Shown one piece after another: positions 52,639 through 64,000 of a stretch of 64,000 bases of DNA. The position numbers were made by a program, and so were the translations under genes. Source of the DNA: Litomosoides sigmodontis (Eukaryota > Nematoda > Chromadorea > Rhabditida > Onchocercidae). Each line of letters starts with the position of its first letter. The first letter of the stretch is position 1. Location of the stretch: the NCBI GenBank assembly GCA_963070105.1, contig OY718804.1:6037317-6101316 (forward strand), read 5' to 3'. The notes beneath the pieces are model-generated. The model did no database searches, was not told the origin of the DNA, and saw nothing but the letters and a program-made list of their open reading frames with translations.

Positions 52639-54683
52639 TGGTTAATTTATACCATGAATATTAGTGTTAGTGTACTACTGATTGAACTGCAGTCGCAATT
52701 AACCTCAACACAAAAATTAAGCAACAGAAAATAACTGCTGAAATTAAGTATGCTTCTTTTTAAAGAACCTACACTAGATTATAGTTTTATCGGTTGTAGG
52801 ACTTGATTTGAATTCGAGCAAGCATTGTTACTTCTAGAAGATTATCTTTATTTGTAGTGGTTATCATTTATTACGCAGTACTTTTTCCCATCGTTTTTCT
52901 AACCATTTTATTGTTCAGAAGAGCGGAATTTTCAGTGACATTCTTTCCGATTCTATATAATCAGGCAGCTTAATTTTCACTCATCCCTTTTACTTATTTA
53001 TTGAAAGCAAAGATTTCTCTGACCACTGTCTCGGTTTTCTCTCTTTTCTTGTTTGGAATTATCTTTCCTTTCGAAAAAACTTGCAGAAGGAAGCAGTGGC
53101 AAAATTTGATTACCGCTGTTATGAATTACGCACTCATCTCAGTAAATTTTTGATTTAGATTTGCGGACTCTGATTTGATTTTTAAAATGAAGAAAATATA
53201 AATCTATAGTGTTTTATCACTTCTCCTGTTCGAATTTTCAGTAAGTTTGCATTCATGCTGGAGTAATTTTGCAAGACGAGCGAACGAATTCTTTCGCAAG
53301 TTGATGAAATGAAATTGATATTTGAAGCAGTTTGCTATACGAAAAGGAAACATCTGATGTTTTATTGTTGTGCAGAAAGAATGGTTCCCTGTTGTGGAAA
53401 AAGTTTATTTGCTCTGAAATGAATGGATGTAGTGTTGCTAGAAGTCATAAGGCAGTTTCTGTTACTCTTTAGACGGTACATTTACTTCTTTGTTACTTTC
53501 TTACCTAATCTGACCAAATTACTGACCAGTAGTTGTTCAGAATCGGTTTTGATGCTCATATTTGTGGTTTCCAACTATTAGTTAAGTAAAAACAGACAAC
53601 AAAACGAAAGTATCATCAACCGACAAAATGTCACCGTGAGTCAGCTGGAAGTGTTGATTTAAGATATGCAACTTTAATTTATGATGTCAAAAAAAAATGA
53701 TATGCAACATTCAGTTTTCATATATTCTGTAATTTTTTACGAGCCATATGGTTGAAGGCCACTATATCCATTTCGAATTTGTTTCAGATATTTCATCGTC
53801 AGGTGGTTTTCCTTATTCTTATTGATTCACGGTTAAGGTGAAATTTTGAATAGTCTATAAAGGCAACGCTACTTTCACAAGGTTTAATCTTGTTAAAGAC
53901 TGAATTTGTGAGATTAATTGAGAATCACAGTAGATTTAAATATGAAGTTAAGTTAGCAAGATTTTTATGATTAAATCATTTAACTTAGTTTCAGTCATGC
54001 AAATTTAACTACAAGATGCTAGTCTTTAAAGCTAGCATGTTTAGTCGGAAAATCTGGAATTTATGGTAGCCAAGCCTGTAATGTTATTTAAGCCAGTAAG
54101 TATGCACCGTACAAAGTCAATTATGAACAAAATTAGTATGCATTTTTCTTTATTCTTAGAAGTGGATAGAACGACTTAGTTGTAAGATTATGAATGCGCA
54201 GTGTCGATGTCTATGCTCGTGTATCTGTATGGTTATTAACGAAATAAATTAACTGTTATATGTTAGAATGCATCTGTTAATTGCATTCATTGCCAAGCTT
54301 GATATATAGGTTTTTATGTTTCATATTTAGTTTGTTAGCAGTGCACTCAATCAATAGTATTAACGAAGTTTGAAACATCTTCGGTCGCTATTAGGTTTCA
54401 TCTTTTCGGTCTTATTTATTTATCAAATTCAGGAATTGTCCATTGCGAAGCGTTGCTACCTGAAATTTAAGCAGAGAAGTTTGCAAAATTTTCATTTTTT
54501 TCAGGCTGTTGATCGAATATTGATTCTGTTTCTCTGTTAACATCAATAATACCAGTGCATTGTGCACGCTTTATGAATACCATTTTGACGTGCTATTAAA
54601 ATTCTGATAAATTTTTTCTTCGGCTCGAATTCTTATCAACCGCAATCATTGGTTTTACTCGAGGAGTAGATCGATTTGCAACG
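52639..54683. other. Intergenic region upstream of LIS1
   Basis: Two kilobases of AT-rich DNA without coding resemblance. It presumably contains the LIS1 promoter, but no motif could be assigned. Confidence 0.5.
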
Positions 54684-57600
54684 ATGAAAATGAATTTGTC
54701 GGAAAAACAGCGCGATGAATTGTATGTAAAAATGATTTCGCAAACAGTTTGCCCTTTTCAGATGTTTTTTGTAAAAATTTTGCATTAGAAATTGACGATT
54801 TGTAATTCTTTTCGATCACTTACTGCTGTCGCTGGTTGTACACAACGAACTAGTTCGGGTGTTTTTTTGTCCTTGTTATTGAATATGGTTAACTCATTGA
54901 AAAAGTAGATAATTTATAACATCACGCTCTTTCCTAAGATTAGGTATTTTACAGAAACCGCGCAATTGCTGATTATCTTCAGTCATATGGTTATACTGAA
55001 TCATTTGATGCTTTCAGACGAGAGACAGGATTGGTTAGTTTCCTTTTCAAGTGATTAAATATGAAAAAGACTTCGTTTAATGACCCAGTCTTGCTCTCGT
55101 TTTTTTAAATAATGCTTCATTTAAAGTTATTGCTTCATGTATTTAAAGTTTCGAAACTTTGCAGATGGAAAATGATGACAAAAAAGTAATGGGCTTGCTG
55201 GAAAAGAAGTGGACATCAGTGGTTCGTTTGCAGAAAAAAGTTATGGACTTAGAAGCAAAATTGCTTGAAGCCGAACGAGAATACATGCATGGAGCACCAA
55301 CGAGGTTGCAGTAATTTCGTTTCTGATATTGAAATGTTTTGAGCAAGCACAGTTCAGTGTCTATTTGGTTTCTGAAATTAATTATTTCTAAATGAAGTAT
55401 GATTCATCTAACCATAATTTTTCTGGTATACCAGAGGGCTTATTCATTTTTGCAGTTTTATTAGGGATTTTGCCGTGCAGTATATTTTCTCTTGCAAAAA
55501 AAAAATTTATTACTTGCAGGGAAAAACGACAACCAGGCGAATGGATCCCGCGACCGCCCGAAAAATTTTGTTTAAGTGGCCATCGTTCACCGGTGACTCG
55601 AGTTATATTTCATCCTGTCTATAGCATAATTGCATCTTCTAGCGATGATTCAACAATTAAGGTAAGTTATTGACATACATTCTTCCTTTTGTATAACTGA
55701 TCGTTAATTTCATTTTTATGAGTTTGATTAAATTTGTTTTTTTGCCGTAATTTACTATAAACTTTGGTGATAAGTCCTTTTGGAGCGGCTAAAACAGGAC
55801 CAATTTTTTGCAGGTTTGGGATTTCGAAACAGGTGATTTTGAAAGGTCGTTAAAAGGTCATACTGACGCCGTACAGGATCTTGCATTTGATAATAGCGGG
55901 AAATTATTGGGTAAGTGAGCCTTCAGTTGCTTGTAAAATAAACCAGGACGATTGTTTTTTGAAGTCTATTTTTGTGATTTACCTCGGATTATAAATTTCC
56001 TGAAAGTAATGAGATTGACGTGTTTCTGACAAAACACACAAAACACAATTTGGTATAATATTTTTGTCAAAGGCACACGTCTTTCTGACGAAAATATTAT
56101 ACCAAATTTCTATGCACCTGCATAAAAGCATGCTTCACTCAAAGGTGAAGCATGCTTTAATGTGGGTGCATAGAAGCATAATAAAGTATACATATACTTT
56201 ATTACGCTTATTACTGATTGATTATTACTATATTATATTTATTACTGATTCCGACAGTACCACTCGTCACTATAAGGGAATAGTTATATAAGAGCACATT
56301 ATTTATGTCTAATTCTTATTTCAGCATCGTGTTCTGCTGATATGACGATCAAAATATGGGAATTTGTTCAAACATTTGATTGTATGAAAACGCTTAAGGG
56401 ACATGACCATAACATTTCTTCAATTGCATTTTTGCCTTCTGGTATCCTCGTTTTTATTTTTAATTAGTCTCAAACTTGTAAATCTAAACGTAATACAAAC
56501 TTTTTAAAGCTCGTCCAGTTGCTATGATTATATAAAAGGTGTAGCATCTTTCTATATTTGTAATTGTTCTCGACGAGATTTTCATTCTCATATATGCTTG
56601 TCGTTCTTGCCGTAAATGAACACCCTACCATCTTTCTTTAATGGGATAAAGAGAGAAGTGTTATAAATCAAGTTGAATTTTGTTATTCAATTCAATACCT
56701 TGTACGTAGTGGAACTAAATGTGAAGGATGTGTGGAATACAAGTGAAAATAAGAATAAATTCTTTTGATGGAAAACAAATGTGATGAGATTCACTTGCTT
56801 TTCAGGTGATCATTTGCTATCTGCTTCACGAGATCATTTAATAAAGATGTGGGAAGTGGCAACGGGTTACTGCGTTCGAACATTTGCTGGCCACAACGAA
56901 TGGGTACGAATGGTACGCGTGCATCATGACGGAAATATATTTGCATCTTGTAGTAATGATCAGGTAATCTTATTGAGTTTTTTTACAAAGTCACATTTTT
57001 ATCTGCCTTAACAGACAAATTAATGCTAATGTTGAGCTTGCTAATCCTTCTATTATATTCATCATAAAAGAAAATTCTTGTTATAGACAATTTGCATATG
57101 GAATATATTATCGAAGGAATATAAGATGCAATTCTATGATCACGAACACGTTGTTGAGTGCATTCAGTGGGCACCTGACAAAGCTCTTCGTTACATCGCT
57201 GAAGCCGAACATGATCATTCCTGTGTGTTTGTTTTTACTAGTTTGCACATGTTTTATGATAGGTCATATATTTTTTTGATTCTAAGTTCTTTAGTTTGGA
57301 CTTTTTTTTGTGCTATTTGTAACATTTTGGAAATTCTCTCGCCTCTTCTAACGCAGTAATTTTGTGTTCCTCCATATTCAGTTTTTCTCTTTACTTTCTA
57401 TTACTCGTTTGGATGTGTATGTATTGATTATTATCTCGTAGCACAACGGGCCAGTGATGTGTATATATAAATTTCAAACTTTCATTTTTTAGAAACGAAA
57501 CTATTTTTTAGCGCAAATGAACGGTGATACGAAGAAAAGTGATAATACATCTGTACCGAAATCAGGACCAATTCTCGTTTCCGGTTCTCGTGACAAAACG

Positions 57601-58488
57601 ATCAAGTTTTTTGACATTAATGCTGGTTGTTGTTTGTTTACTTTGGTAAGTCCATGTTTGCTTCATCCCGTATGACAACAAAGCATAGTATTTAAAACTG
57701 TAAATTTATTTATTGATAAGCTTTTGAATAATTAATGGGTGAATTAAGTCTGCAACATTTTCAACACATTTAACGCTATTGTATAAACTGTGTCCCACAG
57801 AATAGGACGTTTTTATTCTTTATCAAAGCATTTTTTAAATTTTAACAGAACTCTGAGGTGATTAGGAATGCTTCGAAATAAACTGATGGCCCATCCTTAT
57901 TTCAAATTATGCGGCTCTTTTGAAGGAGAAAATTTTTACACTGATTTCGAAATTAGATATGAATTCAACTTTAGTTTGATTAAAATGCGTTGCATTGCTT
58001 AAATATCAGAGTAGTGTTGCTCTTAGGTTGGTCACGATAATTGGGTCCGTGGATTACGATTTCACCCTGCCGGTAAATATCTGCTCTCAGTTGCTGATGA
58101 TAAAACGCTACGTGTATGGGCAATTGCTCAGAAACGTTGTGCTAAAACATTGGATGCTCATAAACACTTCGTCAGTTCACTTGGTTTGTATTGCTTGCAT
58201 TCGATTTTATGGACTTTCTGAAATTCTGACAGTTTATTGCACGAATTCAAGAAATAAATCATTTCGCGAGCTGGGTGAATCATTCCTTCGATTTAACCGT
58301 GCAACCGTAGTTTTCCCAGAGTTCCGAGTTTGTGCTAGTTCCGACTCAGAATTAACAAAGATTTAAAGTCCCCGAAAAAATGAGGAATACCCGGAATATA
58401 TATTCTTGTTTCAGATTTTCATTCATCTTTACCTTACGTGGTAACATCTAGCGTGGATATGACGATTAAAGTATGGGAATGCCGTTGA
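54684..58488 (+). CDS. lis-1: LIS1, dynein regulator (PAFAH1B1 / lis-1)
   Basis: Eleven exons join in phase to about 423 aa: 54684-54721, 54955-55033, 55165-55304, 55520-55661, 55814-55910, 56325-56441, 56806-56963, 57087-57222, 57512-57645, 58027-58183, 58415-58488. The N-terminus (or the second Met, two codons later) begins an LisH dimerisation motif ([22 protein letters not shown]), then a coiled coil ([22 protein letters not shown]), then seven WD40 repeats with repeated GH...D...W[DE] signatures ([66 protein letters not shown]-stop). [17 protein letters not shown] is the typical linker before repeat 1. LIS1 binds dynein-dynactin and sets motor activity in nuclear migration, spindle positioning and neuronal transport. 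The donor of exon 8 is weak (GTGTGT); a phase-0 alternative (donor at 57225, acceptor at 57492-57493) would add a few residues in the loop before repeat 6. Confidence 0.96.
56047..56108. repeat. Inverted repeat 1 in LIS1 intron 5
   Basis: AATTTGGTATAATATTTTTG (arm from 56047) is mirrored by CGAAAATATTATACCAAATT ending at 56108, with about 22 of 25 positions pairing around a loop of roughly 14 nt. Confidence 0.85.
56110..56173. repeat. Inverted repeat 2 in LIS1 intron 5
   Basis: Arms 56110-56138 and 56145-56173 (29 nt each) start and end with CTATGCACC/GGTGCATAG and share AAGCATGCTTCAC. A few mismatches sit in the middle; the loop is TCAAAG. It begins two bases after inverted repeat 1. Confidence 0.88.
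56176..56207. repeat. Inverted repeat 3 in LIS1 intron 5
   Basis: GCATAATAAAGTATA and TATACTTTATTACGC pair at 14 of 15 positions around a 2-nt centre; it is almost a perfect palindrome. It follows inverted repeat 2 by two bases. Confidence 0.85.
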
Positions 58489-60346
58489 AATAGAGTGATT
58501 CACGGATAGTTTAAGATGAAGAATCATTTTAATTTACTTTTTCATTCCTTGCGAAATCATGTGTAGCGCTTTGCTTCCTACTGCGTACTCCATTTGTAAT
58601 TGGATGGTCTGTTCAAGTTGTAATTTATTAAGAGATTTAATCTACTCTAAGTTTCATATAATGGTTGAATGAATTATTAGATGGATTTATGAAATTGAGG
58701 GATATGTCAGAAATGATTAGGGAGTAGTATGGATTTGGTCGAAAACTTTGCTATATGTCCTTTATTTACGTTTCAATTGAGCACCAAAATATTTTCCATC
58801 TTTCAGTTTATTTCTTCACCACTTTCTTCTCTCACGAAAATTCTTCAAATTACCTCTAAATTGATCGAAACCATTAAATTTGCTTGTACGGTGTGGGATG
58901 AGAATTACAAAGCAGGGGGTAGTGACGATGGAAAAGGAGAAGTGACAAGGTAAAAAAGTTTTTAATTGAACTTTAAAAATTTTTTAGCATGTTTGTTTAG
59001 AATTTAATTTCATGATTGGCCAGAAAATGTTTTGTTCTGCGTGTTTAGAAATTCTAATTTTTTCTTTTGTCCATGAGTGTTGCTTTCTTTTGTATACGAT
59101 ATTGCATAATGTGTTTCTTTCTTATAAATCCCTTTTTTCTACATTTTTACTAGCTTTTTCAAGAATCTCATTACCATTGGCGTGCTTTTTTTTCATCTGT
59201 TTTTTCTTTTACCTGTACGTTTTTTTATAGTAGAAAATCATGTTTAATGTTTTCAAATTTGATTCCTGTATATTCGTTTATCTAACTACTACTGTCACTA
59301 TTACCGACTTTGGACTTTGGATATTTTAAGATATCGTTAATTTGCAACGGTTGAAGCATAATTCGGGTATATACATATATGTTTAAAGAAAGTTTATACC
59401 ATCCAGAATTTCGTGACCTATTGCTAGTAAAGAGTAATCAGAGATAAAGTGAAGTTCCCTTTTCATAGGATTTCTAAAAAAAGGAAATTACAATTAATAT
59501 AGATACCTGTGTAAAACGCTTGAATATTAATATTGTTTTGTTTGCGCTTGCTTTTTATGCTTTTAAAAAATGGGAGTGATTATTTATATAGTTATGGGAT
59601 TGACAACTTCTTACACTGTTGTAGAATTCTGCCAAAGCCTCTTTATTAATTTATTTAAAAATATTGCTTTCGAGTCCGAAGACATGAATAGATTTTCATG
59701 AAATTTCAAACAATGCCCGTCGAAAATAATTGTATGCAGGAGGAGTCAGTCCTATCATTAATCTTTTCTTGGTCGAAATCATGTTTCTAAATTCATGTAA
59801 AAGTTGGATATTTTTCGCTGCATGCGGATGTTTTGTGCATTAAAAAGTTGGAAAATTTACTAAATGAAATCTAAAGGTCAGCGATTTTAAATTTCAAATC
59901 TGCTTACTTCACGAATATTGGTTAAAAGTTTTTGGTCTTCCCACTGCGAATCAGAAAGTAAGGTTCGGAGGACTTTATCGGTCAGGTGGAACAGATTAAG
60001 TTCGTCTGTGACATAAGGTACAGGACAGACATGACTGGGTTTACGTGAATGCGAACTTTAAGCGTTTATGAGGTGTTTCAGATTTGAGAAAAGTGGAGCT
60101 GCAAAGTAATGAGTTATGAATTTGGTAACGAAGTTGTTGAAGATGGATCCCGTGCTTTGTGCGGCCACTCGCGTAAGTTTGGCTAAAAGCGTACAATTTC
60201 ATAAGTTAAACTTCATTGTGGTTTTGCACTGCATAAACTTCGAAGTTCGATTAACATATTAGAATTATAGGGATTGGAAGTGTATTGTTTAAGGATATTG
60301 ATGATACAGATGATGTTTGTTTTTGCTATTATATTAGCTTATTTTC
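58489..60346. other. Intergenic region between LIS1 and uS17m
   Basis: About 1.9 kb, AT-rich. Short frames at 58729-58953 and 59012-59230 show no resemblance to known proteins and have no coherent splice context. Presumably LIS1 3' UTR followed by the next promoter. Confidence 0.5.
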
Positions 60347-60348
60347 AG
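60347..60348 (+). promoter_or_regulatory. Putative trans-splice acceptor before uS17m
   Basis: TTAGCTTATTTTCAG ends 33 nt before the ATG at 60382, with no in-phase coding upstream. This fits a spliced-leader acceptor or a 5' UTR intron. Confidence 0.45.
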
Positions 60349-60381
60349 TGGAAAACCGAGTTATCTAAAAATACACTAGAC

Positions 60382-61858
60382 ATGTTGTTGGGAAAGGTGT
60401 TAAAGCATACATATATTGGAAATGATAAAATCCCATGTGTTCAGGTAAGATGGTACCTTTAATTTGAAATTAGTTCTGGGAATTATTTGGTTCTCAGGAT
60501 TCATTAAAAATTGAGTTATTAGCTGGTGTGTCGTTAGATGAAGATTGTTTTGTCCATGAAATGTATATGTTAGAAATAATGTAAACATATGTCATTATAG
60601 GTCCGATGTCGGTTGAATGATTTTGATGAATATATTAAGAAATATTTCTCACGGCCTATTGATCTGTGGGCATTAGATCCAAAAAATATAACAGGTGATT
60701 TGTTCACAGTTTAATCACAGTAAAAATTTATCTGTGATGATGATGAAATGTTTTGACAAATTTAAATTTACGTTTTTAAAAAAATTGTTGATTAAATGTT
60801 TCATTCTTCGTAGTTTGGTCATAAGTTTGGAAAAGGGTTCTAGACTGATTGTATTGTTTCATTTATTGTGCTCACAGCTTATTCTAAACACCTCATGCAT
60901 CATTCGCGTTCGTAGAATAATGATCACGCGGCTGCCGCAGTAAAAGTGGGAATGCAAAGAGTAGTTGCGCCAAGTTGCTTTATCGACTTTAATTGCATTA
61001 TCAGCGTTAAAATTAGTAAAATATTTTAGGACTTGGTGATACTATTTTGATTACAAAATGTGTTGCAAGCGAACGACCGGCAAAATTAGTGACACATGTT
61101 GTTGATCGAGTGATGTTCAAGTATGGTAATGTGATTGATCCGGTTACCAAAAAACGAGTAATTAAAGAAAAATATGAAGACGAAATCAACTTGCAGACAA
61201 AATTAGTGAAAGAAATTATCGAGGAACCGTCGTCATACGTATGAACTCCTACCTGAATTATTTATGCAATTTCCAAATTTAATGTGTTTAAAATAGAACG
61301 TTGTTGCTTTTTGCCATAACATTTGTTGCCGGACAGTTTTACCCAGTGGATCTTCGTTGTACAGGAGGGGTAGGGTTTCAGTCGGTTGTCAAAGGACAAG
61401 TTAAATTTTCTGACTTCCAAAAAGCGAATAATATTAGTAATTCAGCTGACTAATACAAAGGATCGGCATTGTGACAAATTATTAAAGATAGCCACACAAA
61501 TCTTGGGGAGACGTGTTTCAATGAAAAAAAATTGCCTTTGTGCTTACATTTCTTTAAGTAGCTTTATGAAATGTATGCCATAACTTTATTACTGCATGAT
61601 GCTGTTGTAGAATTCAAATTCTTTCATTCGTTTTTGTGAACGATGTCAGAATGACACTGTCTAGAATTGTGAATGGTGTAATTGACAACTTTTTTGCTTT
61701 AGGATGTGTTATTGTTTGAAGAAAAACGGGACATGCAGTGGCGGCGATTAAATACTCGTAAAATGGCGATAGGTCAACGTGAGTTGTCGAGGCAAGGGCG
61801 TTTAACAACGAGAAAAACGGTTAAGAACATTAGCAAAGAAAACGAAGATCCGGAGTGA
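60382..61858 (+). CDS. mrps-17: Mitochondrial small-subunit ribosomal protein uS17m (MRPS17)
   Basis: Four exons (60382-60444, 60601-60694, 61030-61238, 61703-61858) join in phase to 173 aa. The start is MLLGKVLKHTYIGNDKIPCVQVR, the conserved first strands of the S17 OB fold. The following DEYIKKYF...DLWALDPKNI and GLGDTILITKCVASERPAKLVTHVVDRVMFKYGNVIDPVTKK match the mitochondrial branch of the family, in particular VxDRVxFKxGxVIDPVT, seen in animal MRPS17. The C-terminal extension (MQWRRLNTRKMAIGQRELSRQGR...) is basic, as expected for rRNA contact. It is part of the mitochondrial 28S subunit; the import signal is not obvious and may lie at the very N-terminus. AATAAA at 61901-61906 lies 43 nt after the stop. 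POP1 follows about 580 bp downstream in the same direction. Confidence 0.94.
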
Positions 61859-61900
61859 TTAGTGGAATGATAAAGTGATTAGCGATGTCAAAAATCTTTT

Positions 61901-61906
61901 AATAAA
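61901..61906 (+). terminator. Poly(A) signal of uS17m
   Basis: A canonical AATAAA 43 nt after the uS17m stop codon, upstream of the POP1 acceptor. Confidence 0.65.
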
Positions 61907-62435
61907 TTAGGTCTTATTTCAGATGAATTCATTTGTATCGCTTAATTTTTGAACTGTCAGAGTATTACACTACTTTTTTCACATTTTCTATAGTCATTTT
62001 CCATATGAGGCGTAACTACTTAACTATTTGACTAAAATCATATTTTTCTTTCATTTCTGTGAAAGTTCGTAATCTCTTATGAATTGATATATTTGTATAT
62101 TTATGTTTGACGTTTTTCTAGTTCAATTCATATGGTTTTGTACGTAATATTTTTATAATTTGCACCTTAATACGTGTCAAAAATGGAAATTTTTTACCAA
62201 ATTTACTGACAAATAAATTTTATTGATGTTTTTATACGCGCTAGTTTTTCTTTATAGTTCTTATCAGTACTTCTTTCGCAGCTTATTCACCGAATTAAAC
62301 TGTAGTAGGCTCATATGAAATTCAAGAATTTCAAAATTATTAAGGAAATAATTACTAGTAAAAATAAGTTACAGGTTTTGTCTGTGTGCTACATTACCAT
62401 TTATTTAATCGTAGTAAATGGTTAGCTATCATTTC

Positions 62436-62437
62436 AG
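62436..62437 (+). promoter_or_regulatory. Putative trans-splice acceptor directly before POP1 ATG
   Basis: AGCTATCATTTCAG is followed by TA and then the POP1 ATG at 62440. A leader of only 2 nt after the acceptor is typical of spliced-leader trans-splicing in nematodes. Confidence 0.6.
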
Positions 62438-62439
62438 TA

Positions 62440-63558
62440 ATGGAAGGAAGTGAGGAAGACGATGATCGTTACCCACGACCACGAGGTGTTAATGTGATAC
62501 ACTTTGTAAAAGAACGGGTGAGACAAATCGCTGAGTTAATCCAAGTTGGTTTTTTAAGTTTATCTCTGAGGAATGTTAAGAAACGTTACTGGGCATATGG
62601 AGTGGTGTTTTATATTATTTGACAAAACACAATATGTCGTTATTTAGGCCGTCGATAATCGCATTTTGATATCAGGAGAAGTAAGCAAAGGACCACGTAC
62701 AGCGGTACAGCGTCTGCCGCGCCATATGCGTCGTCGTGCAATGTCTTATAACATTAAGCGTTTTCCCCGTATGCAACGTCGTTTTGCATTTTCAGCAGTT
62801 TCAGCTTCAAAACGTCGTCAAAAACCTCCTAGTCGCTTCTGGAGAAGACGACCAAGAAATCTACTTTTGGTAATTTTCCTTACATAGTTGGGTCGGAGAA
62901 TTGAGTAAAGTTGAAATAACTCATTCCATGCTTTACTTTATTTATCACTGTTTTATGTCATGCTGGGTTAGATAAAGTTGGAAATTGCGATGGGAGTAAA
63001 AAATTATACATTTAAGACTTGTATTATTCTTGTTTTTTCTCTAAACTGATTAAAGACATTTAACTTGCTAATAATACAGATTTTTGGTTCAAATCTGAAT
63101 CTTCGACGGTCCTGGAATCATTTTGACCGAATAATTTTCATTTCATATATGCGTTCACTACAGCTTTGATAAAACAATAAGTATTTTCCACTTCACACAT
63201 ATAATCTGTAAAGGCGTTCCCTTCGTTGATTAGTTGACATACATTCGTGCACCTATAATGCGGTTTAACTATAAAACAGATCCTTTCAACTCGCATCAGC
63301 TTGCATTAATTAATAAATCTTAAGGTCATTCCAGCTTTTAATTTTCATTACAATCGTAAACTTCAGAATTATATCAGACGCCAACGAAAGCATGTGTGGC
63401 TTGAAACACATATATGGCATGCAAAACGCTTTCGAATGGTCCAAAAATGGGGATATAACTTGCCGTTCTGCAGTTACCTTCGCGCTTTTCGGCCATCGTA
63501 TCGTGATGCAATAAGGCACTGTGTTGTTCGAGACGTTAGCTTCTTGTGTTGTTTTCAA
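62440..63558 (+). CDS. popl-1: POP1, RNase P/MRP protein subunit (5' part; runs off the window)
   Basis: Exons 62440-62544, 62648-62869 and 63367-63558 are all phase 0 and give the first 173 residues; the gene continues beyond 64000. Diagnostic pieces: the basic block LPRHMRRRAMSYNIKRFPR (exon 2), the Arg-rich KPPSRFWRRRPRNLLL, and NYIRRQRKHVWLETHIWHAKRFRMVQKWGYNLP (exon 3, residues about 110-142), followed by RAFRPSYRDAIRHCVVRDVSFLCC. These are the POP1 N-terminal signature segments. POP1 is the large scaffold protein of nuclear RNase P and RNase MRP, needed for tRNA 5' maturation and rRNA processing. The start follows a splice acceptor by 2 nt. After 63558 the donor GTAAAT opens an intron containing a 38-bp inverted repeat; the next coding exon could not be recognised before the window ends. 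Confidence 0.9.
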
Positions 63559-63611
63559 GTAAATTCAAATTTTTGAATCATTTTTTATTAGGAAATTAAT
63601 ACCTATTATTA

Positions 63612-63696
63612 ATTGTGATATTGTTGGTGTAAATGTGACGACAAAGACAGATGAAAATTGTCTTCGTCTTTATATTTACACTAACAATATCACAAT
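63612..63696. repeat. 38-nt inverted repeat in a POP1 intron
   Basis: Arms 63612-63649 and 63659-63696 pair at about 33 of 38 positions around the 9-nt loop GATGAAAAT; the outer 14 nt (ATTGTGATATTGTT) pair with one exception or none. Resembles a foldback element or small-RNA hairpin. Confidence 0.85.
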
Positions 63697-64000
63697 CAAA
63701 AAAACAGATTGCATATCTCTGACCAACGCTGCAAGCTGGCTCACGGTATATTTGATTGGTTGATGAGGCCATCATTGATTTTTTTGTCTGCTTTCATTTA
63801 AATGTGAGATTCATCGGTATAGTGTAATTATTAATTTTTAGACATAAATTTGACTGGACCTGTATGACGTCTAAAGGTCTTTGATAATTCATAGTAGTAT
63901 AATGCAAGCAGTGAGTTTGCCTAAGCTTACTTTTACAGTAAATTGTAATTATTTCATGATGATTTACGATCTTTTAGATAATTGGAACTAGTCAAGCAGC

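Noticed and set aside
57995..58366. 123-aa ORF overlapping a LIS1 exon
   Set aside because: It is an alternative frame of the LIS1 WD-repeat exon at 58027-58183 and the following intron.
63593..63757. Extra POP1 exon through the inverted repeat
   Set aside because: The open frame is a by-product of the inverted repeat and its peptide does not resemble POP1.

Overview
This is a eukaryotic nuclear window, and everything in it points to a nematode. The evidence is an AT-rich background, short-exon genes with GT-AG introns and T-rich acceptors, acceptors a few to about 50 nt upstream of start codons (the layout expected of spliced-leader trans-splicing), and gene content such as a TAX-4-class cyclic-nucleotide-gated channel, a Bicaudal-C/GLD-3-type KH protein and a large Kunitz/lustrin secreted protein. 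A parasitic clade III (spirurid/filarial) worm would fit, but the species cannot be fixed from the sequence alone. Gene models below were built by hand from splice signals, reading-frame phase and protein family resemblance; nothing was searched or computed.

Layout. 1-7432: no recognisable gene, but a dense cluster of microsatellites (TA, TAA, CT, CA, AATT, an 18-G run). 7433-8236: an intronless-looking ORF of 267 aa with unknown function. 10689-11691: a four-exon secreted cysteine-rich protein. 13515-17506: a 12-exon CNG channel alpha-type subunit. 19934-28512: about 27 exons of a BicC/GLD-3-like multi-KH RNA-binding protein. 31075-41723: a 22-exon secreted protein with an N-terminal Cys-rich/EB region, five Kunitz domains and a long run of lustrin-type Cys repeats. 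42624-43373 (minus): NAT9. 43702-46543 (plus): RAD9, head to head with NAT9 across about 330 bp. 46544-52264: gene-poor, holding a 20-C run and a GGAT array of about 470 bp. 52265-52638: a small two-exon hypothetical gene. 54684-58488: LIS1 (PAFAH1B1), 11 exons. 60382-61858: mitochondrial ribosomal protein uS17m. 62440 to beyond the window: POP1 of RNase P/MRP, 3' part missing.

The genes are not one pathway. LIS1, uS17m and POP1 lie in the same direction; uS17m and POP1 are only about 580 bp apart with a poly(A) signal followed by a splice acceptor immediately before the POP1 start codon, so they could be co-transcribed. NAT9 and RAD9 share one divergent promoter interval. The most unusual material is (a) three consecutive inverted repeats inside LIS1 intron 5 and two further long hairpins at 19531-19590 and 63612-63696, (b) the Kunitz/lustrin protein, in which two Kunitz domains have lost the same disulfide pair and only one of five keeps a basic P1 residue, and which uses a GC-AG intron, and (c) the very long tetranucleotide array.
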